A stretch of 64,000 nt of DNA from an uncultured Pseudomonas sp. (GTDB taxonomy: Bacteria > Pseudomonadota > Gammaproteobacteria > Pseudomonadales > Pseudomonadaceae): NCBI RefSeq assembly GCF_913774235.1, contig NZ_CAJYDW010000002.1:1-64000 (forward strand), given 5' to 3'. Position numbers and translations under genes: made by a program. The first letter of the stretch is position 1, and the number at the start of each line of letters is the position of its first letter. Of the stretch, positions 37,917-48,322 are shown piece by piece. The notes beneath the pieces were generated by a model that saw only the letters and a list, made by a program, of their open reading frames with translations, searched no databases and was not told where the DNA came from.

Positions 37917-38759
37917 ATGACTATTACTTCGTTTGCCCGGCGGCTCGGGCTGCTTCTGGCGGGCAGCGCCCTGGCGCTGTCCGTCCAGGCTGCCGAGCTG
38001 CAGAAGATTCGTCTCGGCATCAACGACAGTCCGCAAAACGCTGCTCTGGAGCTTGCCGCCGAACTGGCCAAAGAGAAGGGCGTGGAGGTGGAAATCGTCG
38101 CCTTCAGCGACTGGAATACGCCGAACCTGGCGCTCGCCCACGGCGACATCGACGTCAACTACTTCCAGCACCAACCCTTCCTGGACAACGCCAACGCCCA
38201 GAATGGCTATGGCCTGGTACCCATCGCCTATGGCGTGGAAAACAAGGTCGGTCTCTATTCCAAGCGGGTGAAGAGTTTCGCCGAGGTGCCGGACGGCGCC
38301 ACCGTGGCGGTGGCCGACGATCCGGTCAATCAGGGCCGCGGGCTGCAGCTCTATGCCCGCGCCGGCCTGATCCAGCTCAAGGCGGACGCCGGGCCCAAGG
38401 CCAGCCTGCAGGACATCGTCGCCAATCCTCACCACCTGAAATTCATCGAACTGCCGGGTCCGCAACTGGCGCGGGTGCTGGACGACGTAACCCTGGCGCA
38501 GAGCTATCCCTCGCACATCCTCGCGGCTGGGACCACCGATCCGAATAGCGCTCTGCTGTTCAGCGACGACGAGGCCAACGGCCACCTCTATGCCCTGAGA
38601 TTCGTCACCAAGCCGGACAAGGCCGCTGACCCGGCGATCCGCACCTTCATCCAGGTGTTCCAGAACGATCCGCGGGTGCGCGAAGCCATCGCCAAGGCCT
38701 ATGGCAATCCGCAGCTCTACAGCCTGGCCTGGTTGAACCGGCAGGAGGCTTCGCGATGA
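37917..38759 (+). CDS. MetQ/NlpA-family substrate-binding protein
   Basis: 280 aa. The signal peptide (about residues 1-27) lacks a lipobox Cys, unlike most MetQ lipoproteins. Family features: [31 protein letters not shown] and [11 protein letters not shown]. It overlaps metN by 4 bp and forms a metQ-metN-metI operon. Ligand may be methionine, its sulfoxides, or another thioether; the sulfur context favours an organosulfur compound. Confidence 0.9.
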   Translation: MTITSFARRLGLLLAGSALALSVQAAELQKIRLGINDSPQNAALELAAELAKEKGVEVEIVAFSDWNTPNLALAHGDIDVNYFQHQPFLDNANAQNGYGLVPIAYGVENKVGLYSKRVKSFAEVPDGATVAVADDPVNQGRGLQLYARAGLIQLKADAGPKASLQDIVANPHHLKFIELPGPQLARVLDDVTLAQSYPSHILAAGTTDPNSALLFSDDEANGHLYALRFVTKPDKAADPAIRTFIQVFQNDPRVREAIAKAYGNPQLYSLAWLNRQEASR

Positions 38760-39850
38760 GCACTGCGCTTCGTAAAACCCAGGAACAGCAGGTGCCAGCC
38801 GAGCCTGAGGCGGTACCCGCACGGGAGCATCTGCGCCTGAGCGGGGTGCAGAAGGTCTATACCGGTGGCGCGGTGCCGGTAACTGCCCTGGCGGACATCG
38901 ACCTGTCCATCGCCCGCGGCGAGATCTTCGGCATCATCGGCCGCAGCGGCGCCGGCAAGTCCAGCCTGATCCGCACCCTCAATCGCCTGGAAGACGTCAG
39001 TGCCGGCCAGGTACTGGTCGATGGCGTCGACATCGGCACCCTGCGCGGCAGCCAGTTGGTCGCTTTGCGCCGGCGCATCGGCATGATCTTCCAGCACTTC
39101 AACCTGCTGGCGTCGCAGACGGTGCTGGAGAATCTGGCCTTGCCGCTCAAGGCCGCCGGCTTTCGCCGCGACGAGATCGAGGCCCGCGCCCGCGAGCTGC
39201 TGGAACTAGTGGGGTTGCAGGGCAAGGAGCGGGTCTATCCGTCGCGCCTTTCGGGCGGCCAGAAGCAACGGGTCGGCATTGCCCGGGCGCTGATGCTCAA
39301 ACCCGAACTGCTGCTCTGCGACGAAGCCACCTCGGCGCTGGACCCGGAGACCACCCAGTCGATCCTGGCGCTATTGCAGGACATCAATCGCCGCCTGGGC
39401 CTGACTATCGTGCTCATCACCCACGAGATGGCGGTGATCCGCCAGATCTGCGACCGGGTGGTGGTGCTGGAGCATGGCCGCATCGTCGAGCAGGGGCCGG
39501 TGTGGCAGATCTTCGGCGCGCCCCAGGCCGAGGCCACCCGGGCGCTGTTGGCACCCCTGGCGGCACAGTTGCCGGCGGATCTCGCCAGCCGTCTGAGTGC
39601 CACCCGCCAACCGGGCGCCCGAGCGGTGCTGGAACTAAGCTACGACGGTCAGGGCGTTGAGCCCGACTTCCAGGCCCTGGGCCAGGCCCTCGGTGCACCG
39701 GTGGAATTGCTGCACGGCGGTATCGACCGTATCCAGGGGCGCGCCCTGGGGCGCCTGCTGGTGGCCACCACGGCGCCGGAGCGGCGGCTGGCCAGTTTCC
39801 TGACCCAGGCCGGGTTGTTCGCTAGGGCGGAGGTGCTGGGCTATGTCTGA
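38756..39850 (+). CDS. metN: MetN-type ABC transporter ATPase
   Basis: 364 aa. Walker [10 protein letters not shown], signature LSGGQKQR, Walker [14 protein letters not shown] and the H-loop (TIVLITHEM). The C-terminal NIL domain (about residues 285-360) binds methionine and inhibits transport in MetN. Energises uptake through MetI. The ATG overlaps the MetQ-like stop, and its end overlaps metI by 8 bp. Confidence 0.93.
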   Translation: MSTALRKTQEQQVPAEPEAVPAREHLRLSGVQKVYTGGAVPVTALADIDLSIARGEIFGIIGRSGAGKSSLIRTLNRLEDVSAGQVLVDGVDIGTLRGSQLVALRRRIGMIFQHFNLLASQTVLENLALPLKAAGFRRDEIEARARELLELVGLQGKERVYPSRLSGGQKQRVGIARALMLKPELLLCDEATSALDPETTQSILALLQDINRRLGLTIVLITHEMAVIRQICDRVVVLEHGRIVEQGPVWQIFGAPQAEATRALLAPLAAQLPADLASRLSATRQPGARAVLELSYDGQGVEPDFQALGQALGAPVELLHGGIDRIQGRALGRLLVATTAPERRLASFLTQAGLFARAEVLGYV

Positions 39851-40496
39851 CTTCATGCTCAAGGCGCTGTGGAAGGCCTTTCTCGATACCCTGACCATGG
39901 TCAGCGTCTCCGCGCTCATCGTCTGGTTCGTCGGCATCGCCCTGGCGGTGGTGCTGGTCACCACCGGACGCGGCGCCATCTTCGCCGCGCCCACCCTCAA
40001 CCGGGTGCTGGGCACTGTGATCAACGCCTTTCGTGCCACGCCCTTCATCATCCTGCTGGTAGCCCTGATCCCGCTGACGCGGCTGATCACCGGGACCACC
40101 ATCGGCGTCTGGGCCGCGGTGGTGCCCATTACCCTCAGCGCTACGCCGTTCTTCGCCCGCATCGCCGAGGTCAGCCTGCGCGAGGTGGGCGGTGGGGTGA
40201 TAGAAGCGGCCCAGGCGCTGGGCTGCGAACGGCGCCACATCGTCTTCAACGTGCTGTTGCCCGAGGCCCTGCCCGGCATCATCGGCGGCTTCACCGTGAC
40301 CCTGGTGGCCATGATCGGCGCCTCGGCCATGGCCGGCGCCATAGGCGCGGGCGGTCTCGGCGACCTGGCGATCCGCTACGGTTACCAGCGCTACGACACC
40401 CAGGTGATGGCCGTGGTGATCGCCATCCTGGTGGTGCTGGTGTGCGGCATCCAGTTCATCGGTGACCGCTACGTGCGGCACCTGCGAGCGCGCTAG
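39843..40496 (+). CDS. metI: MetI-type ABC transporter permease
   Basis: 217 aa, five membrane helices, with the EAA loop [20 protein letters not shown] (about residues 130-150). Inner-membrane pore of the methionine-type transporter. Convergent with the GntR gene, sharing 4 bp at the 3' ends. Confidence 0.93.
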   Translation: MSDFMLKALWKAFLDTLTMVSVSALIVWFVGIALAVVLVTTGRGAIFAAPTLNRVLGTVINAFRATPFIILLVALIPLTRLITGTTIGVWAAVVPITLSATPFFARIAEVSLREVGGGVIEAAQALGCERRHIVFNVLLPEALPGIIGGFTVTLVAMIGASAMAGAIGAGGLGDLAIRYGYQRYDTQVMAVVIAILVVLVCGIQFIGDRYVRHLRAR

Positions 40497-41506
40497 CTGA
40501 GGCGCTCCAGATAGGCCGGCAATTCCGGGTCGGGCAGCACCGAGAGCACCTTGAGTCGCTGCAGGGTGCGGTCGCGGCCACGTAGGAGGTGATTGCGCAA
40601 CTGGCTGGCCGCCGAATCAAGGCTGCCCACCAGCAGGGATTCCAGCACCAGGCGATGCTCCACCAGCACCGCCTCGTCCAGCGGGGTGCCGAGCGACTGG
40701 TGGAAGATGCGCGAGACGTTCAGCGGACTCTGGCTGTGGGCGATCAGCTGCGCGAACTTGCGATTGCGCAGGCCGGCCAGGCAGCGCCCATGCAGATCCG
40801 CCTCGATGCGTTCCACCGCCGCCCAGGAGGTGGGAGCGGGGTGGGCGGCCAATTGCTCCAGCCGTTCGAGCATCGCCAGCAACTCGCTGCGCGCCAGGCC
40901 CGGCGCTGTCTGCAGCAGCGCCTCGGGTTCCAGCAGGGCGCGGATCTCATAGTCGTCGCGGATGGCCTGGGCGGTGAGGGGGCCGGCCAGCCACTGGCCA
41001 TAGGGTTCCTTCTCCACCAGGCCGCGGTCGCGCAGGCGCATCAGGGCTTCGCGCACCACGGCGCGACTGACGCCCAGGTGGTCGGCCGCCCGCTGCTCGT
41101 CCAGGCGGAAATGGCCGAACAGCAGGGCGTGGCTGACGCAGGCGGCGATCTCGTCGCCGACCCGCTCGCCCAGGGAGCGCGTGTCGATCAACTCTTCGCC
41201 ATCGTCCAGCCCCAGCAACTGTCGGGTCAGCGGCTGGCGCTGCGGCTCGCCCGCGGTGCCGGCCGGATCGATCAGATAGCCACGCCCCTCAAAGCGGCGG
41301 ATCAGGCCTTCCTCCTGCAGCAGCGTCAGCGCCTGGCGCACCGGCACCCGACTGGTGCCGAACAGTTGCGCCAGCGGCGCCTCGACCAGCACCAGCCCCG
41401 GTGCGGCACGGCCGGCCAGGATGGCTTCGCGCAGCGCGCTGCGGATCATCGCGTAGCGTGCGGCGGTACGACTGTCATCGAGGGGGGCGGGGACTGCTGC
41501 CGACAT
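40493..41506 (-). CDS. FCD regulator with two tandem GntR wing-helix domains
   Basis: 337 aa from ATG 41506. First winged HTH about residues 12-72 (PLAQLFGTSRVPVRQALTLL); second about 105-170 (AADHLGVSRAVVREALMRLR); then an FCD effector-binding domain (about 175-320) of FadR/GntR type. FCD regulators usually have one HTH, so the duplication is unusual. Divergent from the imide operon across 284 bp holding several inverted repeats, so it is the probable regulator of that operon. The effector is likely a carboxylate or amide. Confidence 0.85.
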   Translation of the reverse strand: MSAAVPAPLDDSRTAARYAMIRSALREAILAGRAAPGLVLVEAPLAQLFGTSRVPVRQALTLLQEEGLIRRFEGRGYLIDPAGTAGEPQRQPLTRQLLGLDDGEELIDTRSLGERVGDEIAACVSHALLFGHFRLDEQRAADHLGVSRAVVREALMRLRDRGLVEKEPYGQWLAGPLTAQAIRDDYEIRALLEPEALLQTAPGLARSELLAMLERLEQLAAHPAPTSWAAVERIEADLHGRCLAGLRNRKFAQLIAHSQSPLNVSRIFHQSLGTPLDEAVLVEHRLVLESLLVGSLDSAASQLRNHLLRGRDRTLQRLKVLSVLPDPELPAYLERLS

Positions 41507-41790
41507 CGGGGGCCTTCCAGAAACGAGATGAGAATTGTGGCACAGGCCAGCGGCCTTTCGCGCGTTACCGGCCGAGGCTGGCGCACGCACGGTAACGGGG
41601 CAGACGTTACGGTTCTGCACAAAAATGGATCTATTTAATTTAAGTACATTTTTAGTGCCGTGCGAAGTTGGCTGCTCAGAGGCCTTGCCCGGCTGAGCCG
41701 TAGCGATTTTCACCTGGCCTGGCTAAAGCTGGCATAAAGCCTGCTCTGGTAAACGTACCAAATTATAAAATGTACGTTTAAGGAGCGACC
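41507..41790. promoter_or_regulatory. Divergent control region with several inverted repeats
   Basis: CGTTACCG (41563-41570) / CGGTAACG (41590-41597), with another CGTTACGG close by. AAAAATG (41621-41627) / CATTTTT (41647-41653). AAACGTAC (41751-41758) / GTACGTTT (41772-41779), the last just before the AAGGAG of the amidase gene. These are candidate operators for the tandem-GntR regulator. Confidence 0.5.
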
Positions 41791-43146
41791 ATGGAACCCG
41801 CCCAAGCCTTGGTACTGGATGCAGTCGGTCTCGGCGAGGCCTATGCCGCCGGGACCCTCGATCCGGTCGCGGTCTTCGAGGCCGCGCTGGCGCGCGCTCA
41901 GGCATCCTCGGCCGTATTCATCACCTTGACCGCCGAGCGCGGGCGCGCCGAGGCCCTGGCCGCGCGCGAGCGCTGGGAGGCCGGGCAGCCGCGTTCGCCG
42001 CTGGATGGGGTGCCGCTGGCCTGGAAGGATCTGTTCGATCTGCAGGGCGAGGTCACTACCTGCGGTGCCGAGCTGCGCCGCCTGGCGCCGCCGGCCACGG
42101 CCGATGCCGCGCTGGTCCAGCGTCTGAGCCACGCTGGGCTGGTCAGCCTGGGCAAGGTCAATCTTAGTGAATTCGCCTATTCCGGCGTGGGGCTGAATCC
42201 CCATTTCGGGACACCTGCCAATCCGTGCGCGCAGGGCGAGATACGTATACCCGGCGGCTCTTCCTCGGGTTCGGCAGTGGCCGTCGCCGCCGGCATCGTG
42301 CCCCTGGCGTTCGGTACCGACACCGCTGGTTCGGTGCGCCTGCCGGCAGCCCTCAATGGACTGGTCGGCTATCGCCCCAGCCTGGGGCGCTATCCGGCGA
42401 CCGGCATCTTTCCGCTGGCCGCGTCCTATGACGTACCGGGTCCGCTGGCGCGCAGCCTGCGCGATTTGCAGTGCCTGGATCGCCTGCTGATGGGCGCGGC
42501 TGCCCGACCGCTGCCGGCGCCGACGGAGCTGCGTGTGGTGCTGGACCTGAGCGTGCTGGACGACGCCCGGGTGTCGCCAGCGGTGCGGGCCAATCTACTG
42601 GCCGCCGCCGAGCGGCTGGCCAGCGCTGGCGTGAGGGTGGAGCGCCGTGCCCGTACGGTCTTTGCCGAGGCCCTGGACTTTCTCGCCGCGGAAGGGTGGC
42701 CAGGGGCCCTGGAAGCCTTCGCCCTGCACCGCGAGGTGCTCGACGCCCCCGCGGCCGAGCGCCTGGATCCGCGGGTGCGTCAGCGCCTGGAGCGGGCAAG
42801 GGCGTTGCCTGATGGCCACCTGGCGGTCCTGCATGAGCGTCGTGATCGGTTGCGGGCGCGCTTCGCCGCCGAATTCGCCGAGGCGCTGCTGCTGGTGCCG
42901 ACGGTGAGTCAGGTGGCACCGCTGCTGGCCCCCCTGGAAGCGGATGCGGAGCTGTTCGCCGCCACCAATCTGGAGCTGCTACGCCTGACCATGGCCGGCA
43001 GCCTGCTCGGCGCGCCGGGGGTGTCGCTACCCAGCGGTCGCGACGCCCAGGGCCTGCCCACCGGGCTGTTGCTGGTGGCCCCTGCAGCGGCGGACGAACG
43101 CCTGCTCGATGCCGCCTCGGCCGTGGAAGCCCTGGTCAGCGCCTGA
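41791..43146 (+). CDS. Amidase-signature hydrolase, probable half-amidase
   Basis: 451 aa. The Ser-cisSer-Lys triad is visible: the Lys in LAWKDLFD (about residue 76), the Ser in [11 protein letters not shown] (about residue 151) and the nucleophile Ser in [13 protein letters not shown]. It hydrolyses an amide to acid and ammonia. First gene of an eight-gene operon, with AAGGAG before the ATG. Next to an imidase-like protein, the natural substrate would be the half-amide (for example succinamate) formed by ring opening; this is inferred. Confidence 0.88.
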   Translation: MEPAQALVLDAVGLGEAYAAGTLDPVAVFEAALARAQASSAVFITLTAERGRAEALAARERWEAGQPRSPLDGVPLAWKDLFDLQGEVTTCGAELRRLAPPATADAALVQRLSHAGLVSLGKVNLSEFAYSGVGLNPHFGTPANPCAQGEIRIPGGSSSGSAVAVAAGIVPLAFGTDTAGSVRLPAALNGLVGYRPSLGRYPATGIFPLAASYDVPGPLARSLRDLQCLDRLLMGAAARPLPAPTELRVVLDLSVLDDARVSPAVRANLLAAAERLASAGVRVERRARTVFAEALDFLAAEGWPGALEAFALHREVLDAPAAERLDPRVRQRLERARALPDGHLAVLHERRDRLRARFAAEFAEALLLVPTVSQVAPLLAPLEADAELFAATNLELLRLTMAGSLLGAPGVSLPSGRDAQGLPTGLLLVAPAAADERLLDAASAVEALVSA

Positions 43147-43219
43147 ATTCAAGCGGCGGTGGCGGGGGCCCGGCTCCGCCATCGACCTGTGTCTCTTCCG
43201 GGTACTGGAGAGTGCAACG

Positions 43220-44101
43220 ATGGCCAAAGAAATCTTCGTTTCCATCGGCGTCGACGTCGACGCGGTGGCGGGGTGGCTCGGTTCCTACGGCGGCGAGGAT
43301 TCGCCCGACGACATCTCCCGCGGCCTGTTCGCCGGCGAGGTGGGGGCGCCACGGCTGCTCAAGCTGTTCGAGCGCTACGGCCTCAAGACCACCTGGTTCA
43401 TTCCCGGGCATTCGGTGGAGACCTTTCCCGAGCAGATGCAGGCGGTGGCCGCGGCCGGTCACGAGATCGGCATCCATGGCTACAGCCACGAGAATCCCAT
43501 CGCCATGACCCCCGAGCAGGAGGAGGAGGTGCTGGATCGGTCCATCGAGCTGATCACCGCCCTGGCCGGCAAGCGGCCCACCGGCTACGTCGCGCCCTGG
43601 TGGGAATTCAGCCGGGTGACCAACGAGCTGCTGCTGAAGAAGGGCATCAAGTACGACCACAGCCTGATGCACAACGACTTCAGCCCCTACTATGTAAGGG
43701 TCGGCGACAGCTGGACCAAGATCGACTACAGCCAGCAGCCCGAGAGCTGGATGAAGCCGCTGGTGCGCGGCCAGGAAACCGATCTGGTGGAGATCCCGGC
43801 CAACTGGTACCTCGACGACCTGCCGCCGATGATGTTCATCAAGAAGGCGCCCAACAGCCATGGCTTCGTCAATCCGCGCCATCTGGAAGAGATGTGGCGC
43901 GACCAGTTCGACTGGGTCTATCGCGAACTGGACTACGCCGTCTTCCCCATCACCATCCACCCCGATGTATCGGGGCGGCCGCAGGTGCTGCTGATGCTCG
44001 AACGCCTGATCGAGCATATCCAGGGTCACGCCGGGGTGCGCTTCGCCACCATGGACGAGATCGCCGACGACTTCCTGCGGCGCCAGCCGCGCCAGCGCTA
44101 A
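43220..44101 (+). CDS. Polysaccharide-deacetylase-fold hydrolase, probable cyclic-imide hydrolase
   Basis: 293 aa from ATG 43220 (the open frame extends upstream into the amidase). The NodB-fold metal motif VDVDAVAGW and HGYSHENP supply the Asp and two His ligands, with a later YVAPWWEFS. Length and N-terminus ([16 protein letters not shown]) match the imidase/PuuE-like branch, whose characterised members open cyclic imides (Pseudomonas putida and Blastobacter enzymes, recalled, not searched). A true polysaccharide deacetylase would need an export signal, and none is present. Confidence 0.82.
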   Translation: MAKEIFVSIGVDVDAVAGWLGSYGGEDSPDDISRGLFAGEVGAPRLLKLFERYGLKTTWFIPGHSVETFPEQMQAVAAAGHEIGIHGYSHENPIAMTPEQEEEVLDRSIELITALAGKRPTGYVAPWWEFSRVTNELLLKKGIKYDHSLMHNDFSPYYVRVGDSWTKIDYSQQPESWMKPLVRGQETDLVEIPANWYLDDLPPMMFIKKAPNSHGFVNPRHLEEMWRDQFDWVYRELDYAVFPITIHPDVSGRPQVLLMLERLIEHIQGHAGVRFATMDEIADDFLRRQPRQR

Positions 44102-44126
44102 GCGCCCAGCCCACAGGTACAGGACC

Positions 44127-45485
44127 ATGACCCTCCCTGCCGCCAGCTCGCTCCACCCGGAAACCCCCACGGCTGCCTGGAAACCGCAGCCGCTGTCTTC
44201 CGGTGATGTCCGCTACGCCACCTGGATCGCCTTCTTCGCCTGGGTGTTCGCCGTCTACGACTTCATCCTCTTCGGCACCCTGCTGCCGGTGATGGGTGGG
44301 CACTTCAACTGGAGCGAGGCCGAGCAGGCCGAACTCGCCACCTGGGTCGCCCTGGGCGGGGCCATCATCGCCTTCGCCATCGGCCCGCTGGTGGACCGCA
44401 TCGGTCGCCGCGGCGGCATCATCGTCACCATCGGCGGCACCGCCCTGTGTTCGGCGCTGACAGCGCTGTGCGCCGGCATGGGCAAGGTGCCGCTGGTGCT
44501 GGTGCGCTCCGTGGCCGGCCTGGGCTATGCGGAGGAGGGGGTCAACGCCACCTACCTGACCGAGGTCTACGCCGCCTCCGACGATCCGCGACTGATCCGC
44601 CGCCGGGGCTTCATCTACAGCCTGGTGCAAAGTGGCTGGCCGATCGGCGCGCTGATCGCCGCCGGCCTCACCGCCCTGCTGCTGCCGCACATCGGCTGGC
44701 AGGGCTGCTTCGTGTTCGCCGCCGTGCCGGCCTTCGTCATCGCCGTGCTGGCGCGCAAGCTCAAGGAAAGCCCGCAATTCCAGGTGCATGCCCGCATCCA
44801 GCGCCTGCGCCGCGAAGGTCAGGAGCAGGACGCCCGCAGCCTGGCCCGGGAATACGGCGTGGACTACGAAGAGCATGCCAAGGCCGGCGTGGCCATGGCC
44901 TTCAAGGGCCAGGCGTTGCGCCCGACCCTGGTGCTGAGCCTGGCCATCCTGCTCAACTGGTCGGCGATCCAGGTGTTCAGCGTGCTGGGGACCTCGGTGA
45001 TCGTCAGCGTGCACAAGCTCAGCTTCGAGAATTCGCTGTGGATCCTGGTGCTGTCCAACGCCGTCGGTTTCATCGGCTACCTGTTCCATGGCTGGCTGGG
45101 CGATCGCATCGGTCGGCGCAACACCGTGGCCCTCGGCTGGATGTGTGGCGGCCTGGCCTTCTTCGCCATGCTACAAGCGCCCAGCCAACTGGTGCCGGTG
45201 GTGGCGCTCTACAGCCTGGGGCTGTTCTTTCTCACCGGACCCTATTCGGCCATGTTGTTCTTCATGGGCGAAAGCTTCCCCACCAGCATCCGCGCCACCG
45301 GCGGTGCCATCGTCCATGCCATGGGGCCCATCGGCGCCATCCTCGCCGGCCTGGGCATCACCAGCGTGCTCGGCAGCGGTGGCCAGTGGCACAGCGCCGC
45401 CCTCTGGTTCGGGGCGCTGCCGTGCTTTCTCTCCGGCCTGGTGATGTGGGCCGCCCGCCATGTCGAACCCACCAGTCTCAAATGA
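44127..45485 (+). CDS. MFS transporter
   Basis: 452 aa, 12 predicted helices. The MFS motif [15 protein letters not shown] lies between helices 2 and 3, and a second copy [12 protein letters not shown] sits in the C-half, as in metabolite:H+ symporters. Within the operon it is the likely importer of the imide or amide substrate, or exporter of a product. Confidence 0.9.
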   Translation: MTLPAASSLHPETPTAAWKPQPLSSGDVRYATWIAFFAWVFAVYDFILFGTLLPVMGGHFNWSEAEQAELATWVALGGAIIAFAIGPLVDRIGRRGGIIVTIGGTALCSALTALCAGMGKVPLVLVRSVAGLGYAEEGVNATYLTEVYAASDDPRLIRRRGFIYSLVQSGWPIGALIAAGLTALLLPHIGWQGCFVFAAVPAFVIAVLARKLKESPQFQVHARIQRLRREGQEQDARSLAREYGVDYEEHAKAGVAMAFKGQALRPTLVLSLAILLNWSAIQVFSVLGTSVIVSVHKLSFENSLWILVLSNAVGFIGYLFHGWLGDRIGRRNTVALGWMCGGLAFFAMLQAPSQLVPVVALYSLGLFFLTGPYSAMLFFMGESFPTSIRATGGAIVHAMGPIGAILAGLGITSVLGSGGQWHSAALWFGALPCFLSGLVMWAARHVEPTSLK

Positions 45486-45496
45486 CAGGAGCCCCC

Positions 45497-46267
45497 ATGA
45501 CAGCTCATACCTCTCCCGTCGCCCTGATCACCGGTGCCGCCAGCGGCATCGGCCAGGCCCTGGCCGTCGCCTATGCCCAGCAGGGCGTGCGGGTGGTCGG
45601 CGGCTACTACCCCGGTGATCCCCATGACCCAGAAGAGACTCGCCAGAAGGTGATTGCAGCGGGGGGCGACTGCCTGCTCGAACCCCTGGACGTCCGCGAC
45701 AGCGCCTCGGTGGACGCCCTGGCCGCTGCCGCTCTGGCGCATTTCGGCCGCCTCGACTATGCCGTGGCCAACGCCGGTCTCCTGCGTGCCGCGCCGTTGC
45801 TGGAAATGAGCGATGCGCGCTGGCAGGAGATGCTCGACGTCGACCTCACCGGGGTGATGCGTACCTTTCGCGCCGCCGCGCGACACCTGGAGGAGGGTGG
45901 GGCCCTGGTCGCCATCTCCTCCATCGCTGGCGGCGTCTACGGTTGGCAGGACCATGCCCACTACGCCGCGGCCAAGGCCGGGGTGCCGGGCCTGTGCCGC
46001 TCGCTGGCCGTCGAACTGGCGCCGCGTGGCATCCGCTGCAACGCGGTGATCCCCGGTTTGATCGAGACGCCCCAGTCGCTGGACGCCAACAACTCCCTGG
46101 GGCCGGAGGGCCTGGCCAAGGCCGCCCGCAGCATTCCCCTGGGACGGGTCGGCAAGCCCGAGGAGGTGGCGGCGCTGGTGCGTTTCCTGACCAGCCCCGA
46201 GGCCAGTTACATCACTGGCCAGAGTCTGATCGTCGATGGTGGTCTCACTGTCCGCTGGCCCGATTGA
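45497..46267 (+). CDS. SDR oxidoreductase (first)
   Basis: 256 aa from ATG 45497, with AGGA 7-8 nt upstream. The Rossmann motif [15 protein letters not shown] in VANAGLLR, Ser in ISSIAGG and the YAAAKAG catalytic pair make a classical SDR. NAD(P)-dependent dehydrogenase or reductase. 11 bp before the next SDR. Substrate unknown; probably oxidises or reduces a hydroxylated intermediate of the pathway. Confidence 0.9.
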   Translation: MTAHTSPVALITGAASGIGQALAVAYAQQGVRVVGGYYPGDPHDPEETRQKVIAAGGDCLLEPLDVRDSASVDALAAAALAHFGRLDYAVANAGLLRAAPLLEMSDARWQEMLDVDLTGVMRTFRAAARHLEEGGALVAISSIAGGVYGWQDHAHYAAAKAGVPGLCRSLAVELAPRGIRCNAVIPGLIETPQSLDANNSLGPEGLAKAARSIPLGRVGKPEEVAALVRFLTSPEASYITGQSLIVDGGLTVRWPD

Positions 46268-46277
46268 GGAGAAGAGC

Positions 46278-47027
46278 ATGTTCGAGCTGACAGACCGCCG
46301 CGCCCTGGTGACCGGCGCGGCCAGCGGCATCGGCGCCGCCATCGCCCGCAGCTATGCCGGCGCGGGTACGCGCCTGGTGCTGGCTGACCGCGATGCCGAG
46401 CGACTGGCGCGGGTGGCCGCGGAATGCCGCGCCCTGGGGGCCGTGGTGATCGAGACCGTCGCCGACGTTGGCCAGCCGGAGGGCGCCTGGGCCGGGGTGG
46501 ATGCCTGCGTGGCGGCCCATGGCGGCATCGACATCCTGGTCAACAACGCCGGGATGCTGACCCAGGCACCCTGCGTCGACCTGACCCTGGCGCAGTGGAA
46601 CGACATGCTGCGCGTCGACCTCACCAGCGTCTTTCTCGCCAGCCAGCGCGCCCTGCCGTTCATGCAGGCGCAGCGCTGGGGCCGCATCATCAATGTCGCC
46701 TCCCAGCTCGGCATCAAGGGCGGCGCCGAACTCTGCCACTATGCCGCGGCCAAGGCCGGGGTGATCGGCTTCACCAAGTCGCTGGCGCTGGAGGTGGGCC
46801 GCGACAACGTGCTGGTCAACGCCATCGCCCCCGGACCCATAGAAACCCCGCTGGTGGATGGCATCAGCGCCGACTGGAAGGCCGCCAAGGCCCGTGAATT
46901 GCCGTTGGGTCGCTTCGGCCGGGCGGAGGAGGTGGCGCCGGTGGCGCTGCTGCTGGCCAGCGATCCGGGTGGCAACCTCTTCGTCGGCCAGACCCTGGGC
47001 CCCAATTCCGGCGATGTCATGCCCTAG
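46278..47027 (+). CDS. SDR oxidoreductase (second)
   Basis: 249 aa from ATG 46278 after GAGGAGAAGAGC. It has the same SDR motifs ([33 protein letters not shown]), with an Asp in the LADRD loop that favours NAD. It resembles 3-oxoacyl reductases or polyol dehydrogenases in length. Tandem with the first SDR, but sequence differences suggest separate substrates. Confidence 0.9.
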   Translation: MFELTDRRALVTGAASGIGAAIARSYAGAGTRLVLADRDAERLARVAAECRALGAVVIETVADVGQPEGAWAGVDACVAAHGGIDILVNNAGMLTQAPCVDLTLAQWNDMLRVDLTSVFLASQRALPFMQAQRWGRIINVASQLGIKGGAELCHYAAAKAGVIGFTKSLALEVGRDNVLVNAIAPGPIETPLVDGISADWKAAKARELPLGRFGRAEEVAPVALLLASDPGGNLFVGQTLGPNSGDVMP

Positions 47028-47036
47028 GAGGTAACC

Positions 47037-47336
47037 ATGTGTGGACTGTGCGGCCTGCTCGGGTTGGATCTCCACTGGAGCGATCCGCTGGGCGACGACC
47101 TGCCGCGGCGGCGCGAGCGCCTGCGCCGGGTCGCCGCCATCAACCGGGTGGTGGCACCGTTCCGGCTGACGGTGAGCGACGTCCAGGGCGCTTCCTACCT
47201 GGTCCAGGGACCGACTGGGCGCCAGGCCCTGGCCGAAGGGCTGGACGAGCTCTGGCGCCAGGCCGAGGCGGTGCTGGGACGGCCGCTCGATCCCCTGGAC
47301 CCGCGCGTGCTGGTACCGCTGGAGGGAGTGTCTTGA
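47037..47336 (+). CDS. 99-aa protein with N-terminal CGLCG motif
   Basis: Not recognised. It begins MCGLCGLLG, followed by a basic helix (RRRERLRRVAAINRVV) and a beta-rich middle (FRLTVSDVQGASYLVQGPTG). The CGLCG pair could bind a metal. It ends with a TCTTGA overlap into the G3E GTPase gene, so its partner is probably that metal-centre GTPase. Confidence 0.7.
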   Translation: MCGLCGLLGLDLHWSDPLGDDLPRRRERLRRVAAINRVVAPFRLTVSDVQGASYLVQGPTGRQALAEGLDELWRQAEAVLGRPLDPLDPRVLVPLEGVS

Positions 47337-48322
47337 GCCTTGCCGTCAATGTCATCACCGGCTTTCTCGGCAGCGGCAAGACCACCCTGCTGCGCCGGCT
47401 GCTGGCCCAGGAGGCCCTGGGCGAGACGGCGCTGCTGATCAACGAATTCGGCGAGGTCGGCATCGATCACCTGCTAGTGGAAGAGGTGGCCCCGGACACC
47501 GTGCTGCTGCCCAGCGGCTGCGTCTGCTGCTCGGTGCGCGGCGATCTCAAGGCGGCGCTGCTGACCCTGCACGGGCGGCGTAGTCGCGGCGAGATCCCGG
47601 CCTTTCGCCGGGTATTGCTGGAGACCACCGGCCTGGCCGATCCCGGGCCGATCCTGGCCACCCTCACTCTCGATCCCCAGTTGCGCGGACGCTTCCACCT
47701 GGGCTTGCTGGTGACCGTGGTGGACGCCGAGCACGCCGCCTTGCAGGAAGGCCTGCATCCGGAGTGGCTCAACCAGGTCACCGCGGCCGACCGGCTGTTG
47801 CTGAGCAAGGCCGACCGGGTCGCGCCTGCCGTGCTGGAGCGGCTGGACCGGCATCTGGCCCAGCTCAATCCCACCGCCACCCGGGCCCTGGCGGCGACGG
47901 TGGCCAGCGGCGATGACCTGCTGCTGGGCGAGGGCCTGCGCGCTGCCGATCCGACGGCCGAGGTCGGTCGCTGGCGCCTGTTCGCCGCCGTTGCCGAAGG
48001 TCGCCACGGCAGCGCCGAGGTCTGCTGCCTGGAGTTCGACCGCCCCCTGGACTGGATGGCCTTCGGGGTGTGGCTGTCGATGCTGCTAAGATGCCACGGG
48101 CAACGCATCCTGCGAGTCAAGGGCCTCCTCGACGTGATCGACGCCAGCCAACCCATCGTCATCCACGGCGTGCAGCACAGCCTGCATCCGCCGGTGCACC
48201 TGCCGGCCTGGCCGGCGGGCGAACGCCGCTCGCGCCTGGTGTTCATCGTCCGCGACCTGGACACCGCGCTGCTCAGGCGTTCCTTCGCCGCCTTCATGGG
48301 CGGCCTGGGACGGGCCGCATGA
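47333..48322 (+). CDS. G3E (CobW/P47K) GTPase
   Basis: 329 aa, TTG start at 47333 overlapping the previous stop, behind GGAGGGAG. Walker A GFLGSGKTT, INEFGEVGID, the metal-binding GCVCC (CxCC), ETTGLADP and SKAD base recognition are present, plus a CobW C-terminal domain. This family delivers or inserts metal into target enzymes (nitrile hydratase, cobalamin and zinc systems). Here the imidase-like metalloenzyme is the obvious candidate client. Confidence 0.92.
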   Translation: MSLAVNVITGFLGSGKTTLLRRLLAQEALGETALLINEFGEVGIDHLLVEEVAPDTVLLPSGCVCCSVRGDLKAALLTLHGRRSRGEIPAFRRVLLETTGLADPGPILATLTLDPQLRGRFHLGLLVTVVDAEHAALQEGLHPEWLNQVTAADRLLLSKADRVAPAVLERLDRHLAQLNPTATRALAATVASGDDLLLGEGLRAADPTAEVGRWRLFAAVAEGRHGSAEVCCLEFDRPLDWMAFGVWLSMLLRCHGQRILRVKGLLDVIDASQPIVIHGVQHSLHPPVHLPAWPAGERRSRLVFIVRDLDTALLRRSFAAFMGGLGRAA

